Assembly: GCF_000711725.1 (NCBI RefSeq)
Contig: NZ_JONP01000003.1
Coordinates: forward strand, 1 to 64,000
Source of the DNA: Roseomonas aerilata DSM 19363
GTDB lineage: Bacteria; Pseudomonadota; Alphaproteobacteria; Acetobacterales; Acetobacteraceae
Length of the DNA: 64,000 nucleotides
Direction: 5' to 3'
Shown: piece by piece, positions 25,869-34,134 of the stretch
Layout of the letters: every line of letters begins with the position of its first letter
How positions within the stretch are numbered: position 1 is the first letter of the stretch
The notes under the pieces: model-generated
The model's input: only the letters and a program-made list of their open reading frames with translations
Told to the model about the DNA's origin: nothing
The model's database searches: none
Made by a program: the position numbers and the translations under genes

Positions 25869-27199
25869 GCCGTCATCCAGCGGCGCCAGGCCGCGAACTG
25901 GGCGCGCAGGTGGATCTCGCTCGTGCCGGTCTGGCCGCGCAAGGTGCCGTTGGCCTCGTTGGCGTCGCCGCCCATGCCGCGCTTCACGTCCACCCAGTCC
26001 CCGCCCTGGCTCGCCAGCCCGTCCTGCACGCGGGCATAGGTCTCGAGGTCGTCGGTCAGCACGAGCGAGCCCACGCCGTTCACCACATTGGCGAAAGCGA
26101 TGCTGTCGCGGAACATCTCGGGCGGCGCGAGGGGCATCCTGAAGGTGTAGGTCGTCACCACCGTGCGGTTCACACTGATCGGCTGCACGACGCGAAGCTG
26201 GCGGAAGCGGCTCATGAAGGAGAGGTTCGGGTAGACCACGGTATTGAAGCGCTGGATGGAGAGAATTTCCTCCGTCCGCTCCACCCCGTGCGTCTCCTCC
26301 AGCGCGCGGCCGTAGGCCATCTGCACCGGGTCCTCCGCCGGGCGCGCGGCCATGTGGGCGTCCGTGTGGTAGTCGCCCATGAAGGAGTGGCCGGACGCGC
26401 TGGCCCAGATGCCCAGGCTCTCCCAAACCGCCGCCGGCGCGCCGTTCTGGCGCATCTGCTTGATCTGCACCTCGCCCGCGCCGTCGCTGTGCACCGTGTC
26501 CTTCTGGTCCCGCGCGGCGGCGACGGAGGAGGCATGGACGAAGCGCGGGTGCAGCGTGTCGTTGTGGTTCTCGATCACGAGCTTCCAATTGCCGTCATAG
26601 GCATGGCGCGAGACGCCGCCCGCGACCTCCAGCAACCCGCCCGGCGCCCGGTCCACCATGTCGTCGAAGGAGGAGGCGACAGGGCCGAGGAACTCCGCCA
26701 GCGTCGGCCCCTCGGCCGCGAGGCTCGCGAAGATGAAGCCGCGATAGTTCTCCACCCGCGGCACGCGCACGAGGTCGAGCGAGCCGTCCTCCGGCGGATA
26801 GGCGCTGTCGCCGTAACCCTCCGGTAGCGGCACCTCGGCCAGCTTGCCGTCGAGGTCGAAGGCCCAGCCGTGGTAGCAGCAGACGAAGCGCTTCGCCTGC
26901 CCCGTCTCGTCCATGGTCAGCTTCGCGCCGCGATGCGTGCAGCGGTTGAACATGGCGCGGATCACGCCGTCCCGCGCGCGGGCCACGATCACCGGCTCCC
27001 GCCCCATCTGCGTCGCGAAGAAGCGGCCGGGGGTGGCCACCTGGCTCTCGTGGCAGAGATACAGCCAGGCCCGCCCAAAGATCCGATCCATCTCCATCTC
27101 GAAGATGGCGGGGTCCACATAGGCGGCGCGGTGAACGCGCCCCTCCTGGACCATCTCGGCCGGTTCCAGCCGGCTTCGCGTCGGGAGCGGCATGTCCAT
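25865..27199 (-). CDS. Aromatic-ring-hydroxylating dioxygenase alpha subunit (Rieske)
   Basis: 444 aa from the ATG at 27199, chosen because AAGGAG sits 8 bases before it; an upstream in-frame start would add 13 residues. The Rieske [2Fe-2S] site is C87-T-H89 and C107-x-x-H110. The mononuclear iron site is ENHNDTLHPRFVH with His217 and His222, bridged by Asp214, and a later TDDLE aspartate completes the facial triad. It should dihydroxylate or monohydroxylate an aromatic ring using O2. It is the first gene of a minus-strand operon with beta subunit, molybdenum hydroxylase and two Bug receptors, divergent from iorA-like. The ring substrate cannot be deduced from sequence. Confidence 0.93.
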   Translation of the reverse strand: MDMPLPTRSRLEPAEMVQEGRVHRAAYVDPAIFEMEMDRIFGRAWLYLCHESQVATPGRFFATQMGREPVIVARARDGVIRAMFNRCTHRGAKLTMDETGQAKRFVCCYHGWAFDLDGKLAEVPLPEGYGDSAYPPEDGSLDLVRVPRVENYRGFIFASLAAEGPTLAEFLGPVASSFDDMVDRAPGGLLEVAGGVSRHAYDGNWKLVIENHNDTLHPRFVHASSVAAARDQKDTVHSDGAGEVQIKQMRQNGAPAAVWESLGIWASASGHSFMGDYHTDAHMAARPAEDPVQMAYGRALEETHGVERTEEILSIQRFNTVVYPNLSFMSRFRQLRVVQPISVNRTVVTTYTFRMPLAPPEMFRDSIAFANVVNGVGSLVLTDDLETYARVQDGLASQGGDWVDVKRGMGGDANEANGTLRGQTGTSEIHLRAQFAAWRRWMTA

Positions 27200-27238
27200 G
27201 GTCGTATCTCCTTGACGCGATGCTAGGCGGGCCGCCAA

Positions 27239-27267
27239 ACTATATGCAAGTGGTTATAACCTGTCGG
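27239..27267. promoter_or_regulatory. Divergent promoter/operator between dioxygenase and IorA-like genes
   Basis: The 79-bp gap is visibly AT-richer than its surroundings. On the minus strand a -10 TATAGT (complement of 27239-27244) and a -35 CCGACA (complement of 27262-27267) are 17 bp apart and point at the dioxygenase gene. Within that spacer lies a perfect palindrome GGTTATAACC (27252-27261), whose TATAAC could also be a -10 for iorA. A MarR gene closes the iorA operon, so the palindrome is a candidate operator for both directions. The sequences are seen; function is inferred. Confidence 0.38.
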
Positions 27268-27278
27268 GAACCTTTCCT

Positions 27279-29447
27279 ATGGAGCGATCCTTCGCAAAGG
27301 AGGTGTCCCTTCTCCGCCTGGGCGAGGGCGAGGTCTTTGAGGGCGAGGGGATCCTCGCCATCACCAAGGCCCTGCTCGAATCCGGCGTTTCCTACGTCAC
27401 GGGCTACCAGGGCGCGCCCGTCAGCCATCTGATGGACGTGTTCAGCGACGCCAAGCCGCTGCTCGACGAGCTCGGTGTCGTCTATGCCCCCGCCGCGAAC
27501 GAGGCCGGCGCCGCCTCCATGCTGGCGGCCAGCATCAACTATCCCGTGCGTGGCTGCGCGGTGTGGAAGTCCACCGTCGGCACCAACGTCGCCTCGGACG
27601 CGCTCTCGAACCTCGCCTCCGCCGGCGTGGTGGGTGGCGTGGTGATGGTGGTCGGCGAGGACTACGGGGAGGGCGCCTCCATCATGCAGGAGCGCACCCA
27701 CGCCTTCGCCATGAAATCCTCGATGTGGCTGCTGGACCCGCGCCCGGACCACGAGAATCTCGTCCGCACCATCGGCCTCGCCTATGAGATGTCCGAGGCC
27801 TCCTCCACGCCCGTCATGGTGGAGGTCCGCATCCGCGCCTGCCACCTGCGCGGCCGCTTCACCGCGCGCGACAATGTCCGGCCCAAGGTGGGCCTTCACA
27901 GCCCGCTCACCGAGCCCGTCTTCGACTACGAGCGCGTGATTCTTCCCCCCAGTACCTACCGGCAGGAAAAGGACAAGATCGCCCGCCGCTTCCCCGCGGC
28001 CAAGCGCTTCATCCTCGAGCACGCGATGAACGAGCACCTGCCCGGCGATGTCTCCGACATCGGCATCATCGTCCAGGGCGGCCACGCCAACACGCTTCTC
28101 CGCAGCCTCGCCCGCCTGGGCCTGGCGGACGCCTTCGGCAACAGCCGCATCCCCATCCTCGTCCTCAACGTCACCTACCCGATCGTGGAGGAGGAGGTGA
28201 CCGGCTTCTGCGCGAGCAAGCGCGCCGTGCTGGTGGTGGAGGAGGGCAACCCCGAATACCTGGAACAGGCCATCGGCCAGGCGCTGCGCGAGGCCTCCGT
28301 GCACACGAAGGTCCTCGGCAAGAAGTGCCTTCCCATGGCCGGCGAGTACACCGCCGAGGTCATGCTCGCGGGCGTCGCCAAGTTCATCGAGGGCTCCATG
28401 CCCGCCGGCATCGACATCGCCGCCGTCGCCCGGATCGCGGCGGAGGTGGCCGCCCCCGCCGAGCGCGCCCGCGCCCTGATCGGCGCCGAGCTTCCCCAGC
28501 GCCCGCCCGGCTTCTGCACGGGCTGCCCCGAGCGCCCGGTCTTCGCGGCCATGAAGATCGTCCAGAAGAGCGAAGGCCCCGTCCACGTCGCCGCCGATAT
28601 CGGCTGCCACTCCTTCGCGACGCTGCCGCCCTTCAACATGGGCAGCAGCATTCTCGGCTACGGCCTCGGCCTCTCCTCTGCCGCAGCCCTCGCGCCGCTC
28701 TTCGGGAAAAAGCGCACGGTTACGGTCATGGGCGACGGCGGCTTCTGGCACAACGGCCTCTCCACCGGCGTCTCGGCCGCCGTGCAGAACGGCACGGACG
28801 GCGTGCTGATCGTCATGGACAACGGCTATTCCAGCGCGACCGGCCAGCAAGACATCCCCTCCTCCCGCGCGGAGAAGCGCGACGGCCCGCGCATCCCCAT
28901 CGAGACCGCGCTGCGCGCCATGGGCGTCACCTGGATCCGCACCCAGGGCACCTACGTGGTCAAGGACATGGTCCGTACGTTGCGGGAGGCGCTGACCACG
29001 AAGGAGGGCGGCCTGAAGGTCATCGTCGCCCAGCAGGAGTGCCAGCTCGCGCGCCAGCGCCGCGTGAAGCCCGAATACGCCCGCGCGCTGAAGGCCGGCG
29101 AGCGCGTGGTCCGCACCCGCTACGGCGTGGACGCCACGACCTGCACGGGCGACCATTCCTGCATTCGCCTCTCCGGCTGCCCCTCCCTGACATTGAAGGA
29201 AAACCCGGACCCGCTGCGGAGCGACCCGGTGGCGCATGTGAACCAGGATTGCGTCGGCTGCTCCCTCTGCGGCGAGGTGGCGGACGCCGCGCAGCTCTGC
29301 CCCTCCTTCTACCGCGCCGACATCGTCAGCAACCCGACCCGCGCCGATGCCCGCCGCATGCGCTGGCGCGACGCCGTGATCGCCCGCCTGCAATCCTGGG
29401 CCGAGCGCCGCGCCGAAGCCCGTGCAGGCATAGGGGCCGCCGCATGA
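27279..29447 (+). CDS. iorA: Indolepyruvate:ferredoxin oxidoreductase alpha-subunit-like (IorA)
   Basis: 722 aa. Members of this family oxidatively decarboxylate arylpyruvates to aryl-acetyl-CoA using ThDP and Fe-S clusters. The pyrimidine-binding half includes GYQGAPVSHLMDV and the ThDP half GDGGFWHNGLSTGV...MDNGYSSATGQQDIPS. C-terminal cysteines (CTGDHSC, SGCPSL, CVGCSLCGEV and QLCPSF) provide the ferredoxin-like [4Fe-4S] region. ATG at 27279, divergent from the dioxygenase operon. It overlaps the beta-subunit gene by ATGA. The split alpha/beta form is present here rather than the long fused protein of many proteobacteria. Confidence 0.9.
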   Translation: MERSFAKEVSLLRLGEGEVFEGEGILAITKALLESGVSYVTGYQGAPVSHLMDVFSDAKPLLDELGVVYAPAANEAGAASMLAASINYPVRGCAVWKSTVGTNVASDALSNLASAGVVGGVVMVVGEDYGEGASIMQERTHAFAMKSSMWLLDPRPDHENLVRTIGLAYEMSEASSTPVMVEVRIRACHLRGRFTARDNVRPKVGLHSPLTEPVFDYERVILPPSTYRQEKDKIARRFPAAKRFILEHAMNEHLPGDVSDIGIIVQGGHANTLLRSLARLGLADAFGNSRIPILVLNVTYPIVEEEVTGFCASKRAVLVVEEGNPEYLEQAIGQALREASVHTKVLGKKCLPMAGEYTAEVMLAGVAKFIEGSMPAGIDIAAVARIAAEVAAPAERARALIGAELPQRPPGFCTGCPERPVFAAMKIVQKSEGPVHVAADIGCHSFATLPPFNMGSSILGYGLGLSSAAALAPLFGKKRTVTVMGDGGFWHNGLSTGVSAAVQNGTDGVLIVMDNGYSSATGQQDIPSSRAEKRDGPRIPIETALRAMGVTWIRTQGTYVVKDMVRTLREALTTKEGGLKVIVAQQECQLARQRRVKPEYARALKAGERVVRTRYGVDATTCTGDHSCIRLSGCPSLTLKENPDPLRSDPVAHVNQDCVGCSLCGEVADAAQLCPSFYRADIVSNPTRADARRMRWRDAVIARLQSWAERRAEARAGIGAAA

Positions 29448-30913
29448 CCCGCCCGATCTGCATCCTCGTCTCCGCCATGGGCGGGGAGGGCGGTGGCGTG
29501 CTGACGGACTGGATCGTCGGCGCCGCCCAGCGCGCGGACCTGCCGGTGCAGGGCACCTCCATCCCCGGCGTCGCCCAGCGCACCGGCGCCACCACCTACT
29601 ACATCGAGATGTGGCCCGAGCCCTGGCCGACGCTGGGTGGCCGCCGCCCCGTCTTCGGCCTCGGCCCCTCGCCCGGTGACGTGGACGTGGTGATCGCGAC
29701 CGAACTGGTGGAAGCCGGCCGGTGCTGCGAGCGCGGCTTCGTCTCGCCGGACCGCACGACCCTCGTCGCCTCCACCCGCCGCGTCTTCGCGACGAGCGAG
29801 AAGTCGGCCATGGGCGACGGCCGCTTCGACGTGGCGCGCGTCATGCGCGCCATCCGCGAGATGCCGCGCCGCGCCCTGCTGGTGGACGCCTCGGCCGCCG
29901 AGGGCCAGGCGCTGAACGCCGTCCTCCTCGGCCGCATGGCCGCGAGCGGCGCGGTGCCCATCCCGCTCGATGCCCTGCGCGCCGCCATCGCCGCCGGCGT
30001 CGCGCCTGAGGCCAACCTGCGCGCCTTCGAAACGGGCCTCGCGCTCGCCGATCCCGCGCCCGCCGCTGCCCCGGCGCCCACGCCGCGCGCCAGCCTGCCC
30101 GCGCTGCTGGCCGACGCCGCAGCCACCCTGCCGCCGGAGGTGCTGGCCGTCGCCGATATCGCGCTCCCGCGCCTCGCCCGCTACCAGTCCGCCCGCTACG
30201 CCGCGACTTGGATGGAGCGAGTGCGCCGGGTGCTGGCCGCCGATCCCGCGCCCAGCGGCAACTGGCGCCTCTCGGCCGAGGTCGCGCGCCAGCTCACCCT
30301 CTGGATGGCCTATGAGGACGTGGTGCGGATCGCCCAGCACAAGTCGGCCGCCGCCCGCTTCGCCGAGATCCGCGCGGAGGTCCGAGCCCGCCCCGGTGAG
30401 CCCGTCACCGTCACCGAGCATATGAAGCCCGGCTGGGAGGAGGTCGCCTCCCTCCTCCCGCCCGCGCCCGGGCGCGCCCTGCTGCGCTGGGCCGAGCGCA
30501 CAGGGCGGCTGGAGGGCGGCATGTCCCTCCGCCTTCGCAGCACCACGCTGTCCGGCTTCCTCCGCCTCTTCCTCCTCGCCCGCCTCCGCCCCTGGCGCCC
30601 CTTCACCCTCCGCTGGGCAGAGGAGAGGGCAGGCATCGAGGAATGGCTCGCCCGCGTCATCGAGGCGGCCGAGCGCGGGGACCACGCGCTAGCCATCGAA
30701 ATCGCCGCCCTGCCGCGCCTGCTGAAGGGCTATGGCGAGACCTATCGCCGGGGCCGCCAGGCCTTCGCCGCGGTCATGAAGGATGCGGTGGAGCCCGCCC
30801 TCGCCGGCCCCGCGGGCGATCCCCTGGCCGCCGGCCGCGTCGCCCGCGCGCGGGAGGCCGCGCTGGCCGATCCCGACCACGTCGCCCTGCGCGGCGCGCT
30901 GGCGAACGCCTGA
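29444..30913 (+). CDS. iorB: Indolepyruvate oxidoreductase beta-subunit-like (IorB) with C-terminal extension
   Basis: 489 aa, starting at the ATG that overlaps the iorA stop. Residues about 1-190 are the gamma/beta domain of 2-oxoacid oxidoreductases, with GGEGGGVLTDWIVGAAQ, VQGTSIPGVAQRTGATTYYIE and DVVIATELVEAGR. The remaining 300 residues form a helical extension, rich in Arg and Ala, seen in the longer proteobacterial versions and of unclear role. With IorA it should make the active enzyme, passing electrons to a ferredoxin not encoded here. The MarR gene follows with a one-base overlap. Confidence 0.88.
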   Translation: MTRPICILVSAMGGEGGGVLTDWIVGAAQRADLPVQGTSIPGVAQRTGATTYYIEMWPEPWPTLGGRRPVFGLGPSPGDVDVVIATELVEAGRCCERGFVSPDRTTLVASTRRVFATSEKSAMGDGRFDVARVMRAIREMPRRALLVDASAAEGQALNAVLLGRMAASGAVPIPLDALRAAIAAGVAPEANLRAFETGLALADPAPAAAPAPTPRASLPALLADAAATLPPEVLAVADIALPRLARYQSARYAATWMERVRRVLAADPAPSGNWRLSAEVARQLTLWMAYEDVVRIAQHKSAAARFAEIRAEVRARPGEPVTVTEHMKPGWEEVASLLPPAPGRALLRWAERTGRLEGGMSLRLRSTTLSGFLRLFLLARLRPWRPFTLRWAEERAGIEEWLARVIEAAERGDHALAIEIAALPRLLKGYGETYRRGRQAFAAVMKDAVEPALAGPAGDPLAAGRVARAREAALADPDHVALRGALANA

Positions 30914-31389
30914 TGCCGGCGCTCGACTCCATGGGCGGGGAGGAAGAGCCCGACCTCGTCCCCTTCCGACTGAACCGCCTGATGGCCGCCTGGAACGCGC
31001 GGCTGGAAGCCCTGCTGGCCGAGCGCGGCGCCGGCTTCGCCCAGTGGCGCGTGCTGATGGTGGCCGCCCGCGCCGGGAGCCCGCTGACCATCGTGGAGCT
31101 CGCGGCCCACACCCTCGTGCCGCACTCCACCCTCTCGCGGCAGATCGCGGCGATGGAGCGGGACGGGCTTCTCCGCCGTGGCCGCCACGCCGCCGACGGG
31201 CGCGCCGTCTCGGTGGAACTCACCGCCCGCGGCCGTGCCCGCTACCGCGAGTGGCTGCCGCTGGCGCTGGAGGAAGCGGAAGCGGGCCTCGCGGCGCTGG
31301 ACCCCGCGGAGCGCGCCCTTCTCCTCCGCCTCATCGACCGGCTGGAAGGGGCGGTCGCGCCCCCTCAGACGAGCGCGAGCATCGCCTGA
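30913..31389 (+). CDS. MarR-family transcriptional regulator of the iorAB operon
   Basis: 158-aa winged-helix protein. The core runs from PFRLNRLMAAWNARLEALL through WRVLMVAARAGSPLTIVELA, the recognition helix HSTLSRQIAAMERDGLL and the wing RRGRHAADGRAVSVELTA. The start overlaps the iorB stop (TGATG), so it is made with the enzyme. It probably senses an aryl acid or CoA ester and acts at the divergent iorA/dioxygenase promoter (inference). Its last 25 bp overlap the convergent hydrolase gene. Confidence 0.9.
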   Translation: MPALDSMGGEEEPDLVPFRLNRLMAAWNARLEALLAERGAGFAQWRVLMVAARAGSPLTIVELAAHTLVPHSTLSRQIAAMERDGLLRRGRHAADGRAVSVELTARGRARYREWLPLALEEAEAGLAALDPAERALLLRLIDRLEGAVAPPQTSASIA

Positions 31390-32153
31390 TGCACCGGACC
31401 CTCCGCCAGCGCATAGGCCGTGGCGAAGTGGTTCGTCCCCTCCAGCACGATCGGCTCCACGCCCATCAGCTTCGCGAAGTCCTGCGACTGCCGGATGAAC
31501 TCGGGGCTCTCCGCCGTGCCGTAGCCGATCACCACGGGCGCCGCGATGCGCCGGACATGGTGCACCGGGCTCAGCGCCATCGCCTCGGCCGCGTCCAGCG
31601 CCACATAGGCGCCGCGGGCCGAGAGCAGCGCGGGCTCCAGGTCGTACAACCCCGAGAGCAGCGTGACGGAGCGCAGCAGGGGCCCCACGCGCGGATCGGT
31701 CGCGACCACCGCCGCGACATGTGCACCCGAGGAATGGCCGGAGAGATGCAACGGCCCGCGCGCCGCAGCCCAGAGGCAGGCGGTCACCACGTCCTCGACC
31801 ATATGCGGCAGGCGGAACTCCGGCAGCAGCCGGAAATCGGGGACGGCGACATCCAGCCCGGCCGTGACCAGCGCGGGCGCGGCCATGCCCGCATCGGCCC
31901 GCGTCAGGCTTCGCCAGGCGCCGCCATGCACGTGCAGGTGGATGCCGCGCGCAGGCGGCTTGGCACGATAGAGGTCCAGCAGCCCCGCCCCGGTGTCATA
32001 CACCTCCGGCGGATGGGCCGCGCGTGCGGCGGCCGTGTCGGCGGCGTAGCGCGCGATCCAGTCGGCGGCGTCCTTTGCCCAGACCCGCTGGTCATAGGCG
32101 GCGTCCAGCCCCGCCTGATCGTAGTCGCGCCAGATCTTCGTGCCGGGTGTCAT
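31365..32153 (-). CDS. Alpha/beta hydrolase, arylformamidase-like
   Basis: 262-aa alpha/beta hydrolase. It has the oxyanion motif HVHGGAWRS, the nucleophile elbow GHSSGAH, an acid region near PVVIGYGTAESPEF and the histidine in GTNHFAT. The N-terminal WRDYDQAGLDAAYDQRVW is typical of the kynurenine-formamidase/esterase branch (BD-FAE-like). Such an activity would release a formyl or acyl group from an aromatic amine. Combined with the neighbouring dioxygenase and arylpyruvate enzyme, this hints at breakdown of tryptophan- or indole-derived compounds, but it is only contextual. Its 3' end overlaps the MarR gene convergently. Confidence 0.85.
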   Translation of the reverse strand: MTPGTKIWRDYDQAGLDAAYDQRVWAKDAADWIARYAADTAAARAAHPPEVYDTGAGLLDLYRAKPPARGIHLHVHGGAWRSLTRADAGMAAPALVTAGLDVAVPDFRLLPEFRLPHMVEDVVTACLWAAARGPLHLSGHSSGAHVAAVVATDPRVGPLLRSVTLLSGLYDLEPALLSARGAYVALDAAEAMALSPVHHVRRIAAPVVIGYGTAESPEFIRQSQDFAKLMGVEPIVLEGTNHFATAYALAEGPVHQAMLALV

Positions 32154-32224
32154 GGCCGCCAGCTTGCTGCCAGCCTTTTCCCCGTCAATCCCCCGATTCC
32201 CGTCACCTTGGAGAGAGGTCGCCC

Positions 32225-33202
32225 ATGAACCGCCGCCACGCCCTCGCGCTGCTCGCCGCCAGCCCGCTCGCCCGACCCTGGGCGGCGCGCGCGCAGGCGA
32301 CGGAGGTGAATTTCCTCCTTCCCTCCATCCGCTTCCTCACGGCCTTCGCGCCCCACAACCTTGCGGAGGCTCGCGGCTACTACGCGGCGAACGGGGTGAA
32401 GCCGAACTTCATCACGCTGCGCGGCGGCGCGGCGGTGGCCACCCAGGTCGGCGCCGGCAACGCGCCCATGGGCGGCGGCATCGGCGACACGCCGATCATC
32501 GTGCGCCCGAATGGCGTGCCCGTGCGCGCGGTGATGGCGCTCGGCGGCGGCGCTCTGGTCACCGTGGTCGCGCGCAAGGACCGCGGCATCAACAGCCTGC
32601 GCGACCTCGCGGGCAAGAAGATCAGCGTGCAGTCCGTGCAGGACACGACCTACTACTCGCTGATCGGCGCCATGGGCTCGGTCGGCCTCACCCCGCGCAG
32701 CGCCGAGATCCAGTCCCTCGGCCCCGCCGGCGTCTGGCAGGCCTTCGTCGCGGGCACCGTGGACGCGATGGCCGCCGTGCCCGACTGGATCGTGGATGCG
32801 GAGGCTGAGGGCGTGCCCGTCACGCGCCTCTCCAACCGCGGCAACACGCCGAGCATGGCGCAGGTCGTCATCGCCAGCGACAACGCCATCCGCACGCAGA
32901 AGGAGCCGATCGCCGCCACCTGCCGCGCCCTGCTGCGGGCCCTGGCGGACCTCCAGGCGGACCCCGAGGCCGCCTCGGCCGACCTTGTCGCCTTCCTCGG
33001 CCGCAACGGCGCGCCCGTGCAGGCCCCGCGCGTGCTGGCGACGCTGAAGCTCTACAACGAGGGTGTCTATACCGACATGGCCGTGCCCGGCCGGGTGGAC
33101 GAGGCGAGGATGGACCTCGTGCAGCGCTTCTACGTCGATGCCGGCATCATCCCGCGCGCCTCGCCGCTCGCGGACCTCTACACGCACGACCTGTTCGGCT
33201 GA
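32225..33202 (+). CDS. ABC-type substrate-binding protein (SsuA/TauA/NMT1 type)
   Basis: 325 aa with signal peptide (MNRRHALALLAASPLARPWA, cleavage near ARAQA) and GGAGAGAGG upstream of the ATG. The fold pattern is that of nitrate/sulfonate/taurine/pyrimidine-precursor receptors: HNLAEARGYYAANGVKPNFI, GIGDTPIIVRPNGVPVRAVM, VARKDRGINSLRDLAGKKI, then a helical C-terminal lobe. No ABC permease or ATPase gene is adjacent, so its transporter must be elsewhere. The ligand is unknown; context allows an aromatic or amine-containing compound. Confidence 0.86.
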   Translation: MNRRHALALLAASPLARPWAARAQATEVNFLLPSIRFLTAFAPHNLAEARGYYAANGVKPNFITLRGGAAVATQVGAGNAPMGGGIGDTPIIVRPNGVPVRAVMALGGGALVTVVARKDRGINSLRDLAGKKISVQSVQDTTYYSLIGAMGSVGLTPRSAEIQSLGPAGVWQAFVAGTVDAMAAVPDWIVDAEAEGVPVTRLSNRGNTPSMAQVVIASDNAIRTQKEPIAATCRALLRALADLQADPEAASADLVAFLGRNGAPVQAPRVLATLKLYNEGVYTDMAVPGRVDEARMDLVQRFYVDAGIIPRASPLADLYTHDLFG

Positions 33203-33212
33203 TCCGCGCGGC

Positions 33213-33233
33213 CGGGAGGGGCGGCCCCTCCCG
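33213..33233. terminator. Hairpin between convergent genes
   Basis: CGGGAGGGG and CCCCTCCCG form a perfect 9-bp stem with a 3-nt loop, 11 bp after the binding-protein stop and 10 bp before the end of the convergent methyltransferase gene. There is no T tract on either side, so it would act as a bidirectional or Rho-assisted stop signal. Confidence 0.5.
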
Positions 33234-33242
33234 AAGGGCGGG

Positions 33243-34049
33243 CTATTCCGCCGCCGCGCGCGCCTGTGCCCGGGCGAGGATGTCCTCGCGGGCGGTATGG
33301 TACCAGGGCCTCGTGGAATCCATCTCGATCGCCCGCGCGATGGCCACCTCGGCCGGGCCGATCTTGCCGCGGTCGCGCAGGAAGAGCGCCTGGCGGTAGA
33401 AGCTCTCGGCCGTCGCCTCGCCGCTCTCGAGCAACTGCGCGACCCGTGCCTCGACGGCGTCGAGGTTCGTCCGCGCCGACTTCCAAATGGCGACCGCGCT
33501 GGGGAAGGCCTCGATGCGTTCGATGTCCGCGCGCTGCCGTGTCGCCACCTCCCCGAAGAAGCGGCCGAAATGGTCGGTCGGCGGGCACTCGGCCGTCCCG
33601 CGCCAGTAGGAGGCGTTGGGCCCCACATGGGCGTTCAGGTCCTCGATCACGTAGCAGCCGCCGGGGACGAGGTGGCGGAACATGTGCTCGAAGGTGAACA
33701 TGATGTGGTCGGCCTGGTGGGAGCCGTCGTCGATGATGATGTTCGGCCGCGTCCAGCGCGCCACCTCGTCAAGGAAGGCGGCGTCCGTCTGCGAGCCGAT
33801 GACGACCTCGATCCCCTCCGCGGCATGCTTGAGGCAGCTGCGGTCGATGTCGAGGCCGACAATCCGCGCGCGGGAGAAAAACTGGCGCCAGGTGCGGAGG
33901 GAAGCGCCATCGAAGACGCCGATCTCCACGAGAGTGATCGGGGCGTGCTGCCAGGGGGCGAAGAGGCGCTCGTAATGCTTCAGATAGCCGTGGCAGGCGG
34001 AGGACTTGTCCGTTCCCTGCACGATGCCGAGGTCGTCGAGTGACAGCAT
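33243..34049 (-). CDS. Class I SAM-dependent methyltransferase with C-terminal repeats
   Basis: 268 aa. The opening LGIVQGTDKSSACHGYLKHYERLF, then LVEIGVFDGASLRTWRQFF and IVGLDIDRSCL, followed by IIIDDGSHQADH and GGCYVIEDL, is the pattern of the MycE/cephalosporin-hydroxylase-like methyltransferase group that modifies sugars or secondary metabolites. Two acidic residues in DDGSH suggest a metal-dependent member. The last 80 residues look like a TPR-like helical pair (SFYRQALFLRDRGKIGPAEVA). It stands alone; the nearby aldose epimerase hints at sugar modification, but that is weak evidence. Confidence 0.8.
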   Translation of the reverse strand: MLSLDDLGIVQGTDKSSACHGYLKHYERLFAPWQHAPITLVEIGVFDGASLRTWRQFFSRARIVGLDIDRSCLKHAAEGIEVVIGSQTDAAFLDEVARWTRPNIIIDDGSHQADHIMFTFEHMFRHLVPGGCYVIEDLNAHVGPNASYWRGTAECPPTDHFGRFFGEVATRQRADIERIEAFPSAVAIWKSARTNLDAVEARVAQLLESGEATAESFYRQALFLRDRGKIGPAEVAIARAIEMDSTRPWYHTAREDILARAQARAAAE

Positions 34050-34134
34050 GTCCTGCGCGCCTTCGCCTGTGGCTGCGCTGCCGTATCATTCAGCGCCGGA
34101 GGTGACAACATCGTGAGGTATCCGCGCCTCCTGC

